Source: Lampris incognitus
Lineage: Eukaryota > Chordata > Actinopteri > Lampriformes > Lampridae
DNA: 64,000 bases
Direction: 5' to 3'
Assembly (NCBI RefSeq): GCF_029633865.1
Contig: NC_079215.1
Coordinates: 56,080,856-56,144,855, forward strand
In this document: positions 22,401 to 35,296 of the stretch, piece after piece
Layout: the number at the start of each line of letters is the position of its first letter
Numbering within the stretch: the first letter of the stretch is position 1
The notes under the pieces: generated by a model
Seen by the model: the letters and a program-made list of their open reading frames with translations, nothing else
Told to the model about the DNA's origin: nothing
Database searches by the model: none
Made by a program: the position numbers and the translations under genes

Positions 22401-25400
22401 TGTCACAAAATTTGGCGTGCTACCAAAGAATGATGCGATGATTATGCGTGACAAGTTTCGTTAAGTTTGGACAATCACATCACTAGATATAGGTAATACA
22501 ATCAATATGGGCCACACCTTAAATTTTGATTGACATGTAACTTCGAAATGGGATGACATATCAAAATTCTTTTGACAACTTGTTGTCAGCTTGGTCTAGA
22601 GATGACACACACCACATGTCATGCGAATCGGATGATGAGCCTCAGACTAGTTCATTTTACTTTCACTTTCGGTTTTTTGAAAATGGCGGGAAAATTTGAC
22701 AGGCGGAAATTGTCGGGAGATTTGGGACCTTCCAAGGAATTAGAGGGGGAAATAATTTCTCAAAAATTCCATACAGAGCCCGAGATATGACCCAAAACAC
22801 GCTTATTGTAGCGTTTTGCGGAAACAACAATAATAATAATCCTTAGGGGGGAAAATAGACAATAGGGTTCCAGCAGGCGCCGCTGTTGGACCCCCTAATA
22901 ATCAGAAGATCTCAGCAATCTTTGTAATTTTAAGTAACTTTAGTAAGCTATTTTTATGTACCTCACTGCAATGAGTAAAATGAATTAGAAAAAAAGCCAG
23001 TCAAGCATTCTGCTCTTGAGTTTAACAGAAGATTCTACATTATTGTCTAATGAATGAAATGCAATTGACTAGCATTTATTTGTTCATAAAAAAATCTGTG
23101 ACTGTAAAGACATCTTAAGTGATTACCTCAATTTCCCGGGGAGTACACTCTGGACCTCTACCACCCCATCCAAGTATGGTTCCCCTAGTAATACTTTCAA
23201 TTTCTACCACTATAGCATTAAGTTTTCCATTCACTTGAAGTAAGAGGCCTAGCCTGAAACATGAAAAACAGCCCCAGACCATTATTCCTCCTCCACCAGA
23301 CTTTACAGTTGGCACTATGCATTCAGGCAGGTAGCATTCTCCTGGCATCGGCCAAACCCAGACTGGTCTGTCGGACTGTCAGATAGTGAAGCGGGATTCA
23401 TCACTCCGGAGAACACGGTTCCATTGCTCCAGAGCCCAATGGCGGAGTGCTTTATGGCAGCACGGTGGCCCAGTGGTTAGCACTGTTGCCTCGCAGTAAG
23501 AAGGTCCTGGGTTCAAACCCCAGGCCATCCCAGGTCCTTTCTGTGTGGAGTTTGCATGTTCTCCCCCGTGTCTGCGTGGGTTTCCTCTGGGTGCTCCGGT
23601 TTCGTCCCACCATCAAAAAGACATGCATGTTAGGGTTAATGCTCCTGTCTGTGCCCCTGAGCAAGGCAATAGAAAGAAGAACTGGAGTTGGTCCCCGGGT
23701 GCTGCAGCTGCCCACTGCTCCTATACATTAGGATGGGTTAAATGCAGAAGACGAATTCGATATAGGAATACAATGACAAAATAAAGTGGCTTTCTTCTTT
23801 CTTTCTCCTTCTTTACACCACTCCAGCCGACACTTGGCATTGCACTTGGTGATCTTAGGTTTGTGTGCGGCTGCTCGGCCATGGAAACCCATTTCATGAC
23901 GCTCCAAATGAACAGTTCTTGTGCTGACACTGCTTCCAGAGCCAGTCTGGAACTCGGTAGTGGGTGTTGAACTGAGGACAGAGGATTTCTACAACACGTT
24001 GGTCCCATTCTGCGGTCTTGTGTGGCCTGCTGCTTCATGGCTGAGCTGCTGTTGCTCCGAGATGTCCCCACTTCACAGTAACAGACATGTTGTTGACCGG
24101 GGCACATCCAGCAAGGCAGACATTTGACCAACACACTTTTTGAAAGTCACTGAGCTCTTCACCCGTTCTACTGCCAGTGTTTGTCTATGGAGACAGCATG
24201 GCTGTATGCCTCATTTTATGTACCCGTTAGCGATGGGTGTGTCTGAAAGCCACTCATTAGAAGGGGTGTGCACATACTTTTGGCCATGTAGCGTATACCC
24301 TCCACTAGGGGATGCTTTGCCACTGTATTTCTTGCCACAAATGGGCAGAATGCAGTCCGGGATGTTGGTTAACAGACTATGGGTGGCAAGTAAAACACTA
24401 ATTGCAGATGAAACGGCAAGATAGAGAAGTGATGAATATTTTTTGATTAGATGACAGCAAGCCAATGGTGTTAATTCACACGACTCCAAAAAAAGTCACC
24501 GGTTGCCCTTGCATACCTCTGGTTCCCTTGCAGGAATTAAATGTAACCCAATACCAAGGCCAAAAGCAGATTTTGAAAAAGTGCCATTTGATGTGTTAAT
24601 TAAAAGAAGAGAGGAAGAAGAGGGAAAAATACCCCAAAAAAAACAAAACGGAGCCAATCAAAAAAACGAAAACCAGCACTTTTCATGCACGTCTCTTTGG
24701 ATTGGTTTGGAACTGGACTGACTTGGACTCACTGCCTTGGGTTTGGATTCAGGTCAGACGTGATACCTGGAAGTCGTCCACAGAGGGAGCAGAGCGCTGC
24801 GCCGTGCGCCGCTGGTGCCACTGATGTAAGGTGCTCCGGACCTCCGAGCTGAGCACCTGGGCCGCCTGCTCCTCCTGGAAGTTCCTGATGAGGGCCATGG
24901 CTCCATAGGCACTGGTTAGGTAGTAGCCCCCTGGGCAGAGACGGAGAGATGGATGGATAGAAAAGGAGAGAAAGGAGAGAGGTAATGAAACAAGGAGTGA
25001 GTCTAGAGTCGTCGTTTTGACTTGGTTTTGTTCCCCTACTTTCTTTTACCCCTTTTTTGTCTTGTATTCCTTTTGATCTTGAGTTGGATCTTCACATATT
25101 CGTCTCATTTCACACAGCACGTAAGGAGGCTTTATGAGTTATTATTATTATTGTTATCATTAAGGAAGACAGAAAATACTTTTTTGGGGGGGGGGTTACC
25201 CCTTTTTCTCCCCAATTGTATTCGGCCAATTACACCACTCTTCTGAGCTGTCCCGGTCGCTGCTCTGCCCCCTCTGCCGGTCCGGGGAGGGCTGCACACT
25301 ACCACATGCCTCCTCCGATACATGTGGAGTTGCCAGCCACTGCTTTTCACCTGACAGTGAGGAGTTTCACCAGGGGGACGTAGCGCATGGGAGGATCACG

Positions 25401-28400
25401 CTATTCTCCTCAGTTCCCCCTCCCGCTCCGAACAAGTGCCCAACCAGAGGAGGCTCTAGTGCAGCGACCAGGACACATACCCACATCCTCCCGCAGACAC
25501 GGCCGATTGTGTCTGTAGGGACGCCCGACCAAGCCGGAGGTAACACAGGGATTTGAACCGGCGATCCCCGTGTTGGTAGGCAAGGGAATAGACCGCCACG
25601 CTACGCGGACACCCGGAAAAGACGTTTGAGAAAGGGAAGTAAAAGACAACATATATTTTGGCTGGGTACTTAAAACATGAAACCTGACGATCGTACCAAT
25701 ATTTGATACTGAAAGGTATCATAAGGTATTGAAAGATTATCTCCATAGACCCCCCCCCCCCCGCCACACACACACACACACAGAGGAAAAGTAGTGACTC
25801 TAACAGGAGAGTATTTCTTGAAGTCGGTGATCCACACCCTTATTTCATGAACCTATTCCAGCCCGTTCACACCAGCCTCTCGATGGAATTTCCTACCAAC
25901 AAAAACTTCCTTTCCAGAGTTGACTTTGAACAAGCTGCACGCTAAGTGAAAGTAAAGCAGTAAACACAATAGAACAAGTTATATAACTGTTCAGATCGTA
26001 CACTGGCATCGTACCACTTTCCGAAGAGCCTGATCTCGATAAGCAAACATCCGCTGCCATTATAGCTAACTAGAGGCAAACCGCTCTTCTGCAAGTCTCG
26101 TCCCAATCTGGATGACAGCATCTCGTCTAGGGGAAAATATAACATAAATACGTGCATGCGATACTGACAGCCCGTAAGAAAAGATTTAAGAACATTTGCT
26201 GTTAAACGTTTGGCTGTTAAAAAGTTGTTTTTGTATTACTCTATTGCCCCTAGGTGGCGCCATGCAGTCTGCCGGAAGAGCGGTGCGTGCCGTCACAAAA
26301 ACCTCATTCAGACGTGTCAGCTAACCTGTAAACCTTCCCTCAGGTTTGTGTGTCGGGCTCACGTGTGAACGAAATATGATATAATCCGATAAATCTGTGA
26401 TAATCCGTAAAAACTGCATCATCAGTTTGCCAAGTCGGGACCGAGGACATTTACCAAACGATAACAGGGTGAATGAAAGCCACTGGACTGCTGTGTTACA
26501 AGGCTGTTACAGGAGGAAGTGAACCAATCACAAGACTGAACCTGCAGCTTGTGCACTGCAGATGAAGCGTGACATTTATTTCTAACCCAGTAATAAAAAA
26601 GCAAACCCCCCCCTCCCCTTTTTCTCCCCAATTGTATCCGGCCAATTACCCCACTCTTCCGAGCCGTCCCGGTCACCGCTCCACCCCCTCTGCTGATCCG
26701 GGGAAGGCTGCAGACTACCACATGCCTCCTCTGATACGTGTGGGGTCGCCAGCCGCTTCTTTTCACCTGACAGTGAGGGGTTTCACCGGGGGGACGTAGC
26801 ATATGGGAGGATCATGCCATTCCCCCACCCCGAACAGGCGCCCCGACCGACCAGAGGAGGCGCTGGTGCAACGACCAGGACACATACCCACATCCGGCTT
26901 CCCACCCGCAGATACGGCCAGTTGTGTCTGTAGGGATGCCCGACCAAGCCGGAGGCAACACGGGGATTCGAACCGGCGATCCACGTGTTGGTAGGCAACC
27001 GAATAGACTGCTACGCTACCCGCACGCCTAAAAAAAGAGCGTATTTCAAAATGTCTGAAAATGGACGACCAAGAAATAAGAGAGCTCTGTCAGTGCACGC
27101 GGAGGATGACGTCAAGGGTCAGCTGTGTGGTAGAGGTATATGGAAAACCGAGGACGCCGTTATAATAAATAAATAAATAAATAAATAAATCATGTTAGAG
27201 ATGCCGTAGTGTACGATATAAAGACACCCTGCAGGGAAAGAGACTGTGAATGTCGTGTGTGAATAAACACTATCTGTGAGTCTAACAGATAGAAGCTGAG
27301 CTGTGTGTGTGAACAGGGAAAACCAAAAAAAATCCTTCCGACAACCTTACACAACTCCACCAGATATGACCTAACACGTGTTATAAGCATGCATACTAAA
27401 ATATGTCTCCTGGTTTACATAACTCTGGAGCTACTTTTACACTGTTAGTGATTCTTTGGGTGTCGGAAAAAACTCTGTGGGGAGAACAATGTTCAACAAG
27501 GAAATCCCACCTCCACCAGATCCTGACTGATACGAGCGCATTCCCAGAGAAGGTGAAAGAAAGGGCACTTCCGACAGGTTTCCCTTTAGCGAAGTTACAC
27601 AACCGTCCAGAACTCGCACTCACCTCAGATCACTCACTGGTGTACCTGACGATATCCAGCAAATATCAACCGCTAAATACTCCACAAGAGGCGAAGTATC
27701 GATCTGCAAATCCACAACCATAACCTACGGGACTTATGAGGCGACTGAGGAAAGCATCCAAACCTTGTTCAGGCTCTTCAACGTCAAGTTCCAATTCACT
27801 TCATCATCCGGGGAGGGCTGCAGACTACCACATGCCTCCTCCGATACACGTGGAGTCACCAGCCGCTTCTTTTCACCTGACAGTGAGGGGTTTCGCCAGG
27901 AGGATGTAGCACGTGGGAGGATCACGCTATTCCCCCCAGTTTCCCCTCCCCCCCCCGAACAGGTGCCCTGACTGACCAGAGGACGCGCTAGTGCAGCGAC
28001 CAGGACACATACCCACAAACGGCTTCCCACCCGCAGACATGGCCAATTGTGTCTGTAGGGACGCCTGACCAAGCCGAAGGCAACACAGGGATTCGAACTG
28101 CCGATCCCTGTGTTGGTAAGCAACGGAATAGACCGCCACGCCACCCGGACGCCCCCATAACAGTTCTTTGACCTCTTAGAAGCTATGTGTTGTGTTCGAT
28201 GGAAAGTTCCGGCTTATGAGGTAGGGGGGGGAGTGAACCATCTACCTTCACCCTGCAGCAGAGAAGGGTCCAGCAACTCCATCATGTACTCGATCTCGGT
28301 GTCCAGCTGAGGCATGTCACACTGGGCCATCACGTAGGTCAGCATGGGCAGGAAGTCATCAGCACCGTACATCCTCCCTGGAGGTAAGGTTACGTGAACA

Positions 28401-31400
28401 TTCAGGTGAAAGGTGTGGTGGGCACACAAGTCTGAGGACGTAGGGTTCAAGGCGTGGCAGCTACAGGGGAATCTGTACTTGAGCGCGTAGACGCTCGACA
28501 AACATCTGCACATCGACATGCACATTTTAAGTTACACACCACACACTAAGTATTAACAGACAAAGGGAAACATTGCTATCGCTTACTCTCGCGAGGCAGA
28601 CCCTCTACCCTCACACCCACATGCGCGCACACGCACACACACAAACACACACACATCTATGTCTTCATCATACCTGAGTTATCCTGCATGATGGTATAGA
28701 TGAGTTTGCACACGCGCAGTAGCAGTAACACCTTCTTCTCAGGGGAGTACGTCTTCCTCATGTTTAGGAATTTTTGGCGGATCTTCTCAATGGCCACCGC
28801 GTCGGGGGGAACGGCCCCATCCACCCCCAGCTCTTGGGGCTTCTTCATCCTCGCCAGTGCCAGGTTCTCCCTCAGCTGCAGCCAAGCTCCGCTGCTGACC
28901 TGGAAAAGAGCGAGGACATCCAGCTAGCAGCTGCTTTGCTTGAGGGGGACGTTTGAACGCTTGATCCAGGGCAGAGTTTCATCAGACACCTGGCGCCCAA
29001 CTACGAGTCACCCTGCATCGCTGAAATAGATCGGGTCTAAGTCCTCGGGGTGAATTTTGGGCTTTTCTGAGCTATAACCTAAAAGAAACAATAGACTAAG
29101 AAAAAGCTGACCTTGCTTTGGATAAAAAAACAAACACCAAGGCAATTTGCCCTCAAATGACAAGTCTTTCATAAACCCTGCTGATAAAAAATACCCTGTA
29201 AAGTATTAGGCAAAGGACCAGTCTTCAGTATACTTGGATGGTATAAAGTACTTTCTTCACAAGTTTTTCAAGAGAAGCCACAAGAACTGACTTCAGATGA
29301 GCACTTTTCTGTTGTATTTTATTGGATATCTTAAAACTTTGCCTCGATGGCTTTTTTTCCCCATCTCGGGTGTAGGATCTTCTTTAAGGAATATTCTAGA
29401 CAAGATGTTGTAAAACAGTTTTTGACCTCCATTTATCTGCAAGGTCATGATTTTCTGAATCCCTCACATGCGTACTCGGTCGTAGAAAGCTTGCTAAATA
29501 AAAAGAAGAATGGGATATATCTTATTAGAGATGATCCCTTTATTCAAGAGCTCAACAAACTGAAATGAACTTGATGTGACGTATTTAGATGTTTCGAACA
29601 AGAAGTCCTTTTTTTTAAAGGGGAAATAACAAGTAAACTGCCATTTCCTCCCCTTTTGATGTCCCTGATCACGTCCCTGTTCCTGTTATACAGAGGATCA
29701 CATCACAGCGACACCGCGGCTAAAAGCTGTTGCCGGCTTGAACGATTAAACGTAGTTGGTTTCAACAGATGCAAGCTTAGATTTATGGTACGATAACATC
29801 TGACAATATCCGGTCCGCTTCCGGTGTGGGAAGATGGCGGCACGAATTCACATTTGTGGCGGCCTCACCCAGTACCGTCGATGCAGTGTCTTTGTCCACG
29901 TCCGCGTCTAAATTTTTGTCTTCGTTTGTTGGCTGTGAGAGCTGGCGCTGGATTGGCTGCGAGAGCTCTCCTGTTAAAGAGTGCACCGAACCTATGGGCC
30001 GGATCCGCCCACAGTCCGGCAGATCCGCATAGGAATCACATCCGCCCATAGACCGCCCCACGCCTCTGGCCAGAGTGTGGCCTCCTAAAGTCGGAACCGT
30101 GCTCTTTTTCACAGCTATGGCATGGATCTGGGCCAGTTACGGCCCAAAGCTGGTACAGATCCATAAGATGGATCCGCGCCGGTACTGGCCCGTTGTGCAA
30201 AAAGACACTGGGGCAGATCTGTTTTGCGACTCCGCACCAGATGCTATGATACAACCGGCCCGGATCCAGCCCAGTTTCATTTTGCTGTCTGGGTGGTCTG
30301 CTGCGCTGTGGGCCCTGGGACCGTGGCCTTGCGCGGAGCTGCACCCGAGGAGGAAACACTGAGGTCAGTCTGACAGGACATGGAAGCGGGGCAGGCTAAG
30401 CTAACTGCTAGCCCATGCAGACCAGCAGTTCCTATAACACCGAGGGTGGTCTGGCAGCGGCCTCACCCGGCGTTGACTGGTGTTTTTGATGTCGTTGTGT
30501 GGAGTGCGGGGAGGTGTGTCAAGGGTGTCTGGCTGGGAGGGCTTGGTCTGCTTTGTATGGTTGCCACAGGGACCACGGCCCCTGCATGGAGCTGCGCCCG
30601 AGGAGGAAACACGGAGGGCGGTCTGACAGGGCGCATAATCGGGGCAGGCTAGGCTAACTGCTAGCCCATGCAGACCGGCGGTTCCGACAGTCATCCTGGC
30701 TGGCGTTTGTTCCCTTGGACAGTGATTTTTTTTTTAATAGTTTGGATATATGTGTTAGTTTGAATATGTGTTTTCGTGTAGTTCTGAAATGTGTTTTTGT
30801 CTGTGCGTTGCACCGCTGTGGGCTGGGGGAAACGGCATTTCGTTTCACTTCATGTGCGCAAGTACATGAGGTGAAATGAAAAATAAAGTGTTCCTGACCC
30901 CTGACAACTTTTCCAAGACAGAGGAGACCGCACAGCCCTCACCTGGAAGTCATGCAGAGCCACCTCCACTGCGCTCTTCAGAGGCTTCAGAACAGCCTTG
31001 TGCATGGCCTTCTCCAGCACCTGGTCTTCAGGAGAAAACACACAAACACACACAGACACACACACACACAGACATTTTAAGTTGTCAACATTTGTCAGAG
31101 AGCATGGATCTAGAAATGATCTAGAAATGGATTCATATCACCCCATCTACTCAGATGATGTGATGATCTAACAATCCAAAAGGAAATCGGTCTATTGTGT
31201 AAAACCAACGACAGCAGAGATCACATAAAAAGGAAGCTGCTCTTTCTGGTAAAGTGTTTCAAAACTACGAGACATAGATCCTGTTTCACAGCTGAAACAT
31301 CACTGGCATAAACACTGCAATGGGTCATTCATTCTACGACACTGAGCTGCACCATTCAGTGTGGGGAACTGGTCGAGTGGCTGCCATCTCAAAGCCAAGC

Positions 31401-34400
31401 CCTACAAACAGTATATGTATAATTTAGGGAAGGAAAATTATAATTTTATGTTGTTTTGGGGAAAAAAAGCCCATAACAAAACAACTCAAAGAGGTATGGA
31501 AGGATAAATAGGCTACTGTTAATAACTCCTCGAAGATGATAAAGCACCAGAGATAAGGAGCCACACGTTGTGCATCGCATGGGCGCTAATCTGGCATCTA
31601 ACGTTTACCTAACATCTATCTCACATCAAATCAAATCAAATGCCTTTATTTCCAACATGCAAATAAAAGAGAAAATTACCAAGCATGAATAAAAAATAAA
31701 AAAACAACAACAAATGATAAAAATAAAACCAAAACAATTCAACAAAAAGAATTCTCAATAGAGAATCCAACAAATATTATATGTTGGGAAAGGAGCAGGA
31801 GGAAGTTACTACTTGTAATTTCCTGCCCCCTCTCTAATGCTCAGTTGATAAACCTAATAATAAACGTAGTTTTCAAACATCAGAGTATGTCATCCTCAAT
31901 ATCTGTCTCAGAAGGACTCAATAAATTTTTTTTTTTAAAAAAACCCAATAAAAATGATTTCGAAAAACAACAATAACAGCATCCATCATGGGTGTCACCG
32001 TCACGAGAGAAGCAAAACCCCCTCCACATCCTTGTACCTCTTTAAAACAAAAAATGTGTACCTCTTTTTGAATTGATTTAAACTTGTGCTTCCCTTGAGT
32101 TCTTCATCTAAACCACTCCACAAACTTGCCCCACAATTTTAAATACACATACTTTTGCGAGTGGTACGAACAGAGTGTTTCTTAAAATTCAGTTTTACTC
32201 TTAAATTGTACCCCCCCCCATCTGAGAACAGTTGTTGTATGTTGACAGGAAGTAGATTTATACATTTGTGCAGTCTTACATTCTAACAGATCCCTGAACT
32301 TCATAGCCCGTGAATTTAAAAACAGTTTGTTAGTGTGTTCCCAACATCCTACATTGTTTACTATCCTTATTGCTCTTTGTTGTAGCACACAACGATTGTA
32401 GGTTGTTTTTGTAGGTGTTCCCCCATACCACCACACCGTAATTCAAATATGGCAATACAAGTGAACAATACAGAATGTGCAATGCTTTATGATCCAGAAT
32501 GTGCCTTGCCTTTCCCAGAACTCCAACGCTCCTTGCCATTTTTGTTCTCACAAATCTTATATGAGGTTTCCAGCAGATTTTATGGTCAAGTATAAACCCA
32601 GAGATTTATTTCCATATACTCTTTCAACATTAATATTCATCACTACTTCTACTTGTGTGTCTATTTCACGATGTCCAAATAACAAAAAGGTAGTTTTGTT
32701 CAGATTTATTTTGTTTCTATCAAACCACATTTTTAACTTTTCGATTTCAGCTGTGATCAACCTCAAAAGCTCCTGTAAATTCTCCCTGCCACAAAAAATG
32801 GTTGTGTCATCCGCAAATAAAATGAATTTCAATAGACTTGATAACTTACATATGTCATTGACATACAGAACAAACAATTTAAGACCTAATATTGAGCCCT
32901 GTGGGACTCCACAAGTACTCCACAAGTAATGTTCATGCTTGTTGACATCTATCTAACATCTATTTAACATCTATCTAACATTTATCTAATATCGGTCTAA
33001 CATCTTATTGTCTGCGTCTGCATTTGTGTCGTGTGGAGTGCAGGGAGGTGGGTGAAAGGCGTCTGGCTGGGAGAGCTGGCGATGGATCGGCTGGGGGAGC
33101 CTGGTCTGCTGTGTCCGGTGGGCCCAAGGACCACGGCCCTGTCCGGAGCCTGAAGAGGAAACACCGAGGGCGGTCTGACAGGATGCGGATGCAGGGCAGG
33201 CCAAGTTAACTGTTAGCCCATGCAGACCGGTAATTGCGACAGTCATCCTGGCTGGCGTTCTTTCAGTGTAATTTTTGGACTGTGTTGTATTGGGTGGACT
33301 GTGTTAGTAACTGTTTGTGTTTTTTTTTCTTTGTTCTCTCTGTTTTTGTATGTTTTTGATGGTGCTGTTTTCGGGAAGTTTCGGATAAATGGTCTTGTCT
33401 TTTCTATTGCACTGCTGTGGGCCGGGGAAATGAAATTTGGTTTATTTTGTGTATACAAGTACATGAAATGAAATCACAACAAATTATTCCTGATTCCTGA
33501 TGTATCTAACATTTATCTAACATTTACCTGGCATCTATCTAACTTTTTTTCTTTTAATTTTTCCCCCTTTTTCCCTCCAATTGTACCCAGCCGATTACCC
33601 CACTATTCTGAGCCGTGCCGCTCGCCCCCTCTCTCTCTGCTGATCCGGGTAGGGCTACAGACTACCACATGCCTCCTCTGATACATGTGGAGTCGCCAGC
33701 CGCTTCTTTTCACCCGACAGTGAGGAGTTTCACTAGGCGGACATAGCATGTGAGAGGATCACGCTATTCCCCCCAGTTCTCCCTCCCCCCCCAAACAGGC
33801 GCTCCGACCGACCGACCAGAGGAGGCGCTAGTGCAGCGACCAGGACACACACACACAACTGGCTTCCCACCCACAGACACGGCCAATTGTGTCTGTAGGG
33901 ACGCCCGACCAAGCCGGCTGTAACACGGGGATTCGAACCGGCGATCCCCATGTTGTTAGGCAACGGAATAGACCGCTACGCTACCCAGATGGCCCCTGCA
34001 TCTAGTATCTAACATTTATTTAACATCTATCTAACATTTATACTCCAGACAAGCAAGTATGTCTGTCTAGCACACAAATTTGCACAATTTTTGGCAACAA
34101 AAAATACACAGGTAATTAATTGGTCAAGGGTCACTGTAAAAATAGGGTTTTTTTTTAGCTGTCCATTGTTTTCCTTGATACTGAAAGTTTGACTCGGATG
34201 TTTTCTGGAAGGAGCATAGCATACTCTTGTACATGTATTGTTTTAAATTATCATCCAAACAGAAAGAAAGTTTGATTCATAGTCTCTTTAGAGGAAAGCT
34301 TTGACATTTGCCTTATGACATCCATCCGTCCATCCATCCATTTTCCGACCCACTTATCCTGCTCTCAGGGTTGCGGGGATGCTGGAGCCTATCCCAGCCG

Positions 34401-34665
34401 CCATTGGGCGGCAGGCAGGGGGACACCCTGGACAGGCCCGCCAGGCCATCACAGGGCCCACAAACACACACACACATACCTAGGGGCGATTTAGTACGGC
34501 CAATTCACCTGACCTACATGTCTTTGGACTGTGGGAGGATCCCAGGCAGACACGGGGAGAACATGCAAACACCACACAGCGGATGACCCAGGACGACCCC
34601 CAACATTGGACTACCCTGGGGCTCGAACCCAGAACCTTCTTTTTGTGAGGTGACCGCACTAACCA

Positions 34666-34710
<45 letters not shown>

Positions 34711-35261
34711 AGCCACTTAGTGGACACTTCAAAGTATCACCATATAATAGTTAGAATACATGTTTAATATGTTTGCTCACAGTGAGGACAGACTCTCCAA
34801 GCCTTGCAGTATTAAGCTGCGTTCATGTGGTATGGAAAGACTTCCTGTTGGTCCGAGTTGGAAGCGTTCACACTTTGCACCAGATAATTAAAGATGTTGT
34901 GCAGTTTATATTTCTATGCACTTCATCATCAACCAATAATTTTACTTTCTGATGAAGGACTTGACGGCATCATTGTTTCTTTGCGTTTCAATAAGACAAA
35001 GGAGGGCTTGAGTAGTGCAGGGTGAGCTCACTCTGCTTACACAGCATCACACAACATCACCACAGTACATCAATGCTTGGTACTGTGTGGAACGGCTCCA
35101 GTGGCTGGTCAGCGGAGCTTAAAACCCGGTAGTCCTCTGTGGGAAACTGCAAAGGCAAATTAACCTGAGCTCTTGAATAAACGGAAACTGTCGTTGTTTA
35201 CAGGAAATAAGATAAATACACTCTGGTTTAACATGTAACAAAGGGAAGTGGAATGGATGAT

Positions 35262-35296
<35 letters not shown>

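Larger units (their letters stand above)
19789..24293 (-). mobile_element. Tc1-like transposon, split by insertions
   Basis: Terminal repeats acatggccaaaagtatgtgg (19789) and its reverse-complement counterpart catacttttggccatgt (24270-24286) bound one minus-strand copy. The 3' part of the element is 19789-19878 and 20269-20604; the 5' part is about 23210-23457 and 23811-24293. MPGECYLPECIVPTVKSGGG and GIMVWGCFSCFRLG (23348-23230) are Tc1 transposase. The copy is interrupted by a SINE at 19879, about 2.6 kb at 20605-23209 and another SINE at 23457. It lies in the rin2 intron before the last exon and is non-functional. Confidence 0.78.
31601..34040. repeat. Degenerate 11-bp tandem array (atctaacattt), split by three elements
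   Basis: Short runs of ctaacatctatctaacat-type units occur at 31603-31625, 32943-33003, 33499-33545 and 33997-34036. The intervening blocks are a reverse LINE, a plus element X copy and a reverse SINE type 2. Confidence 0.8.
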
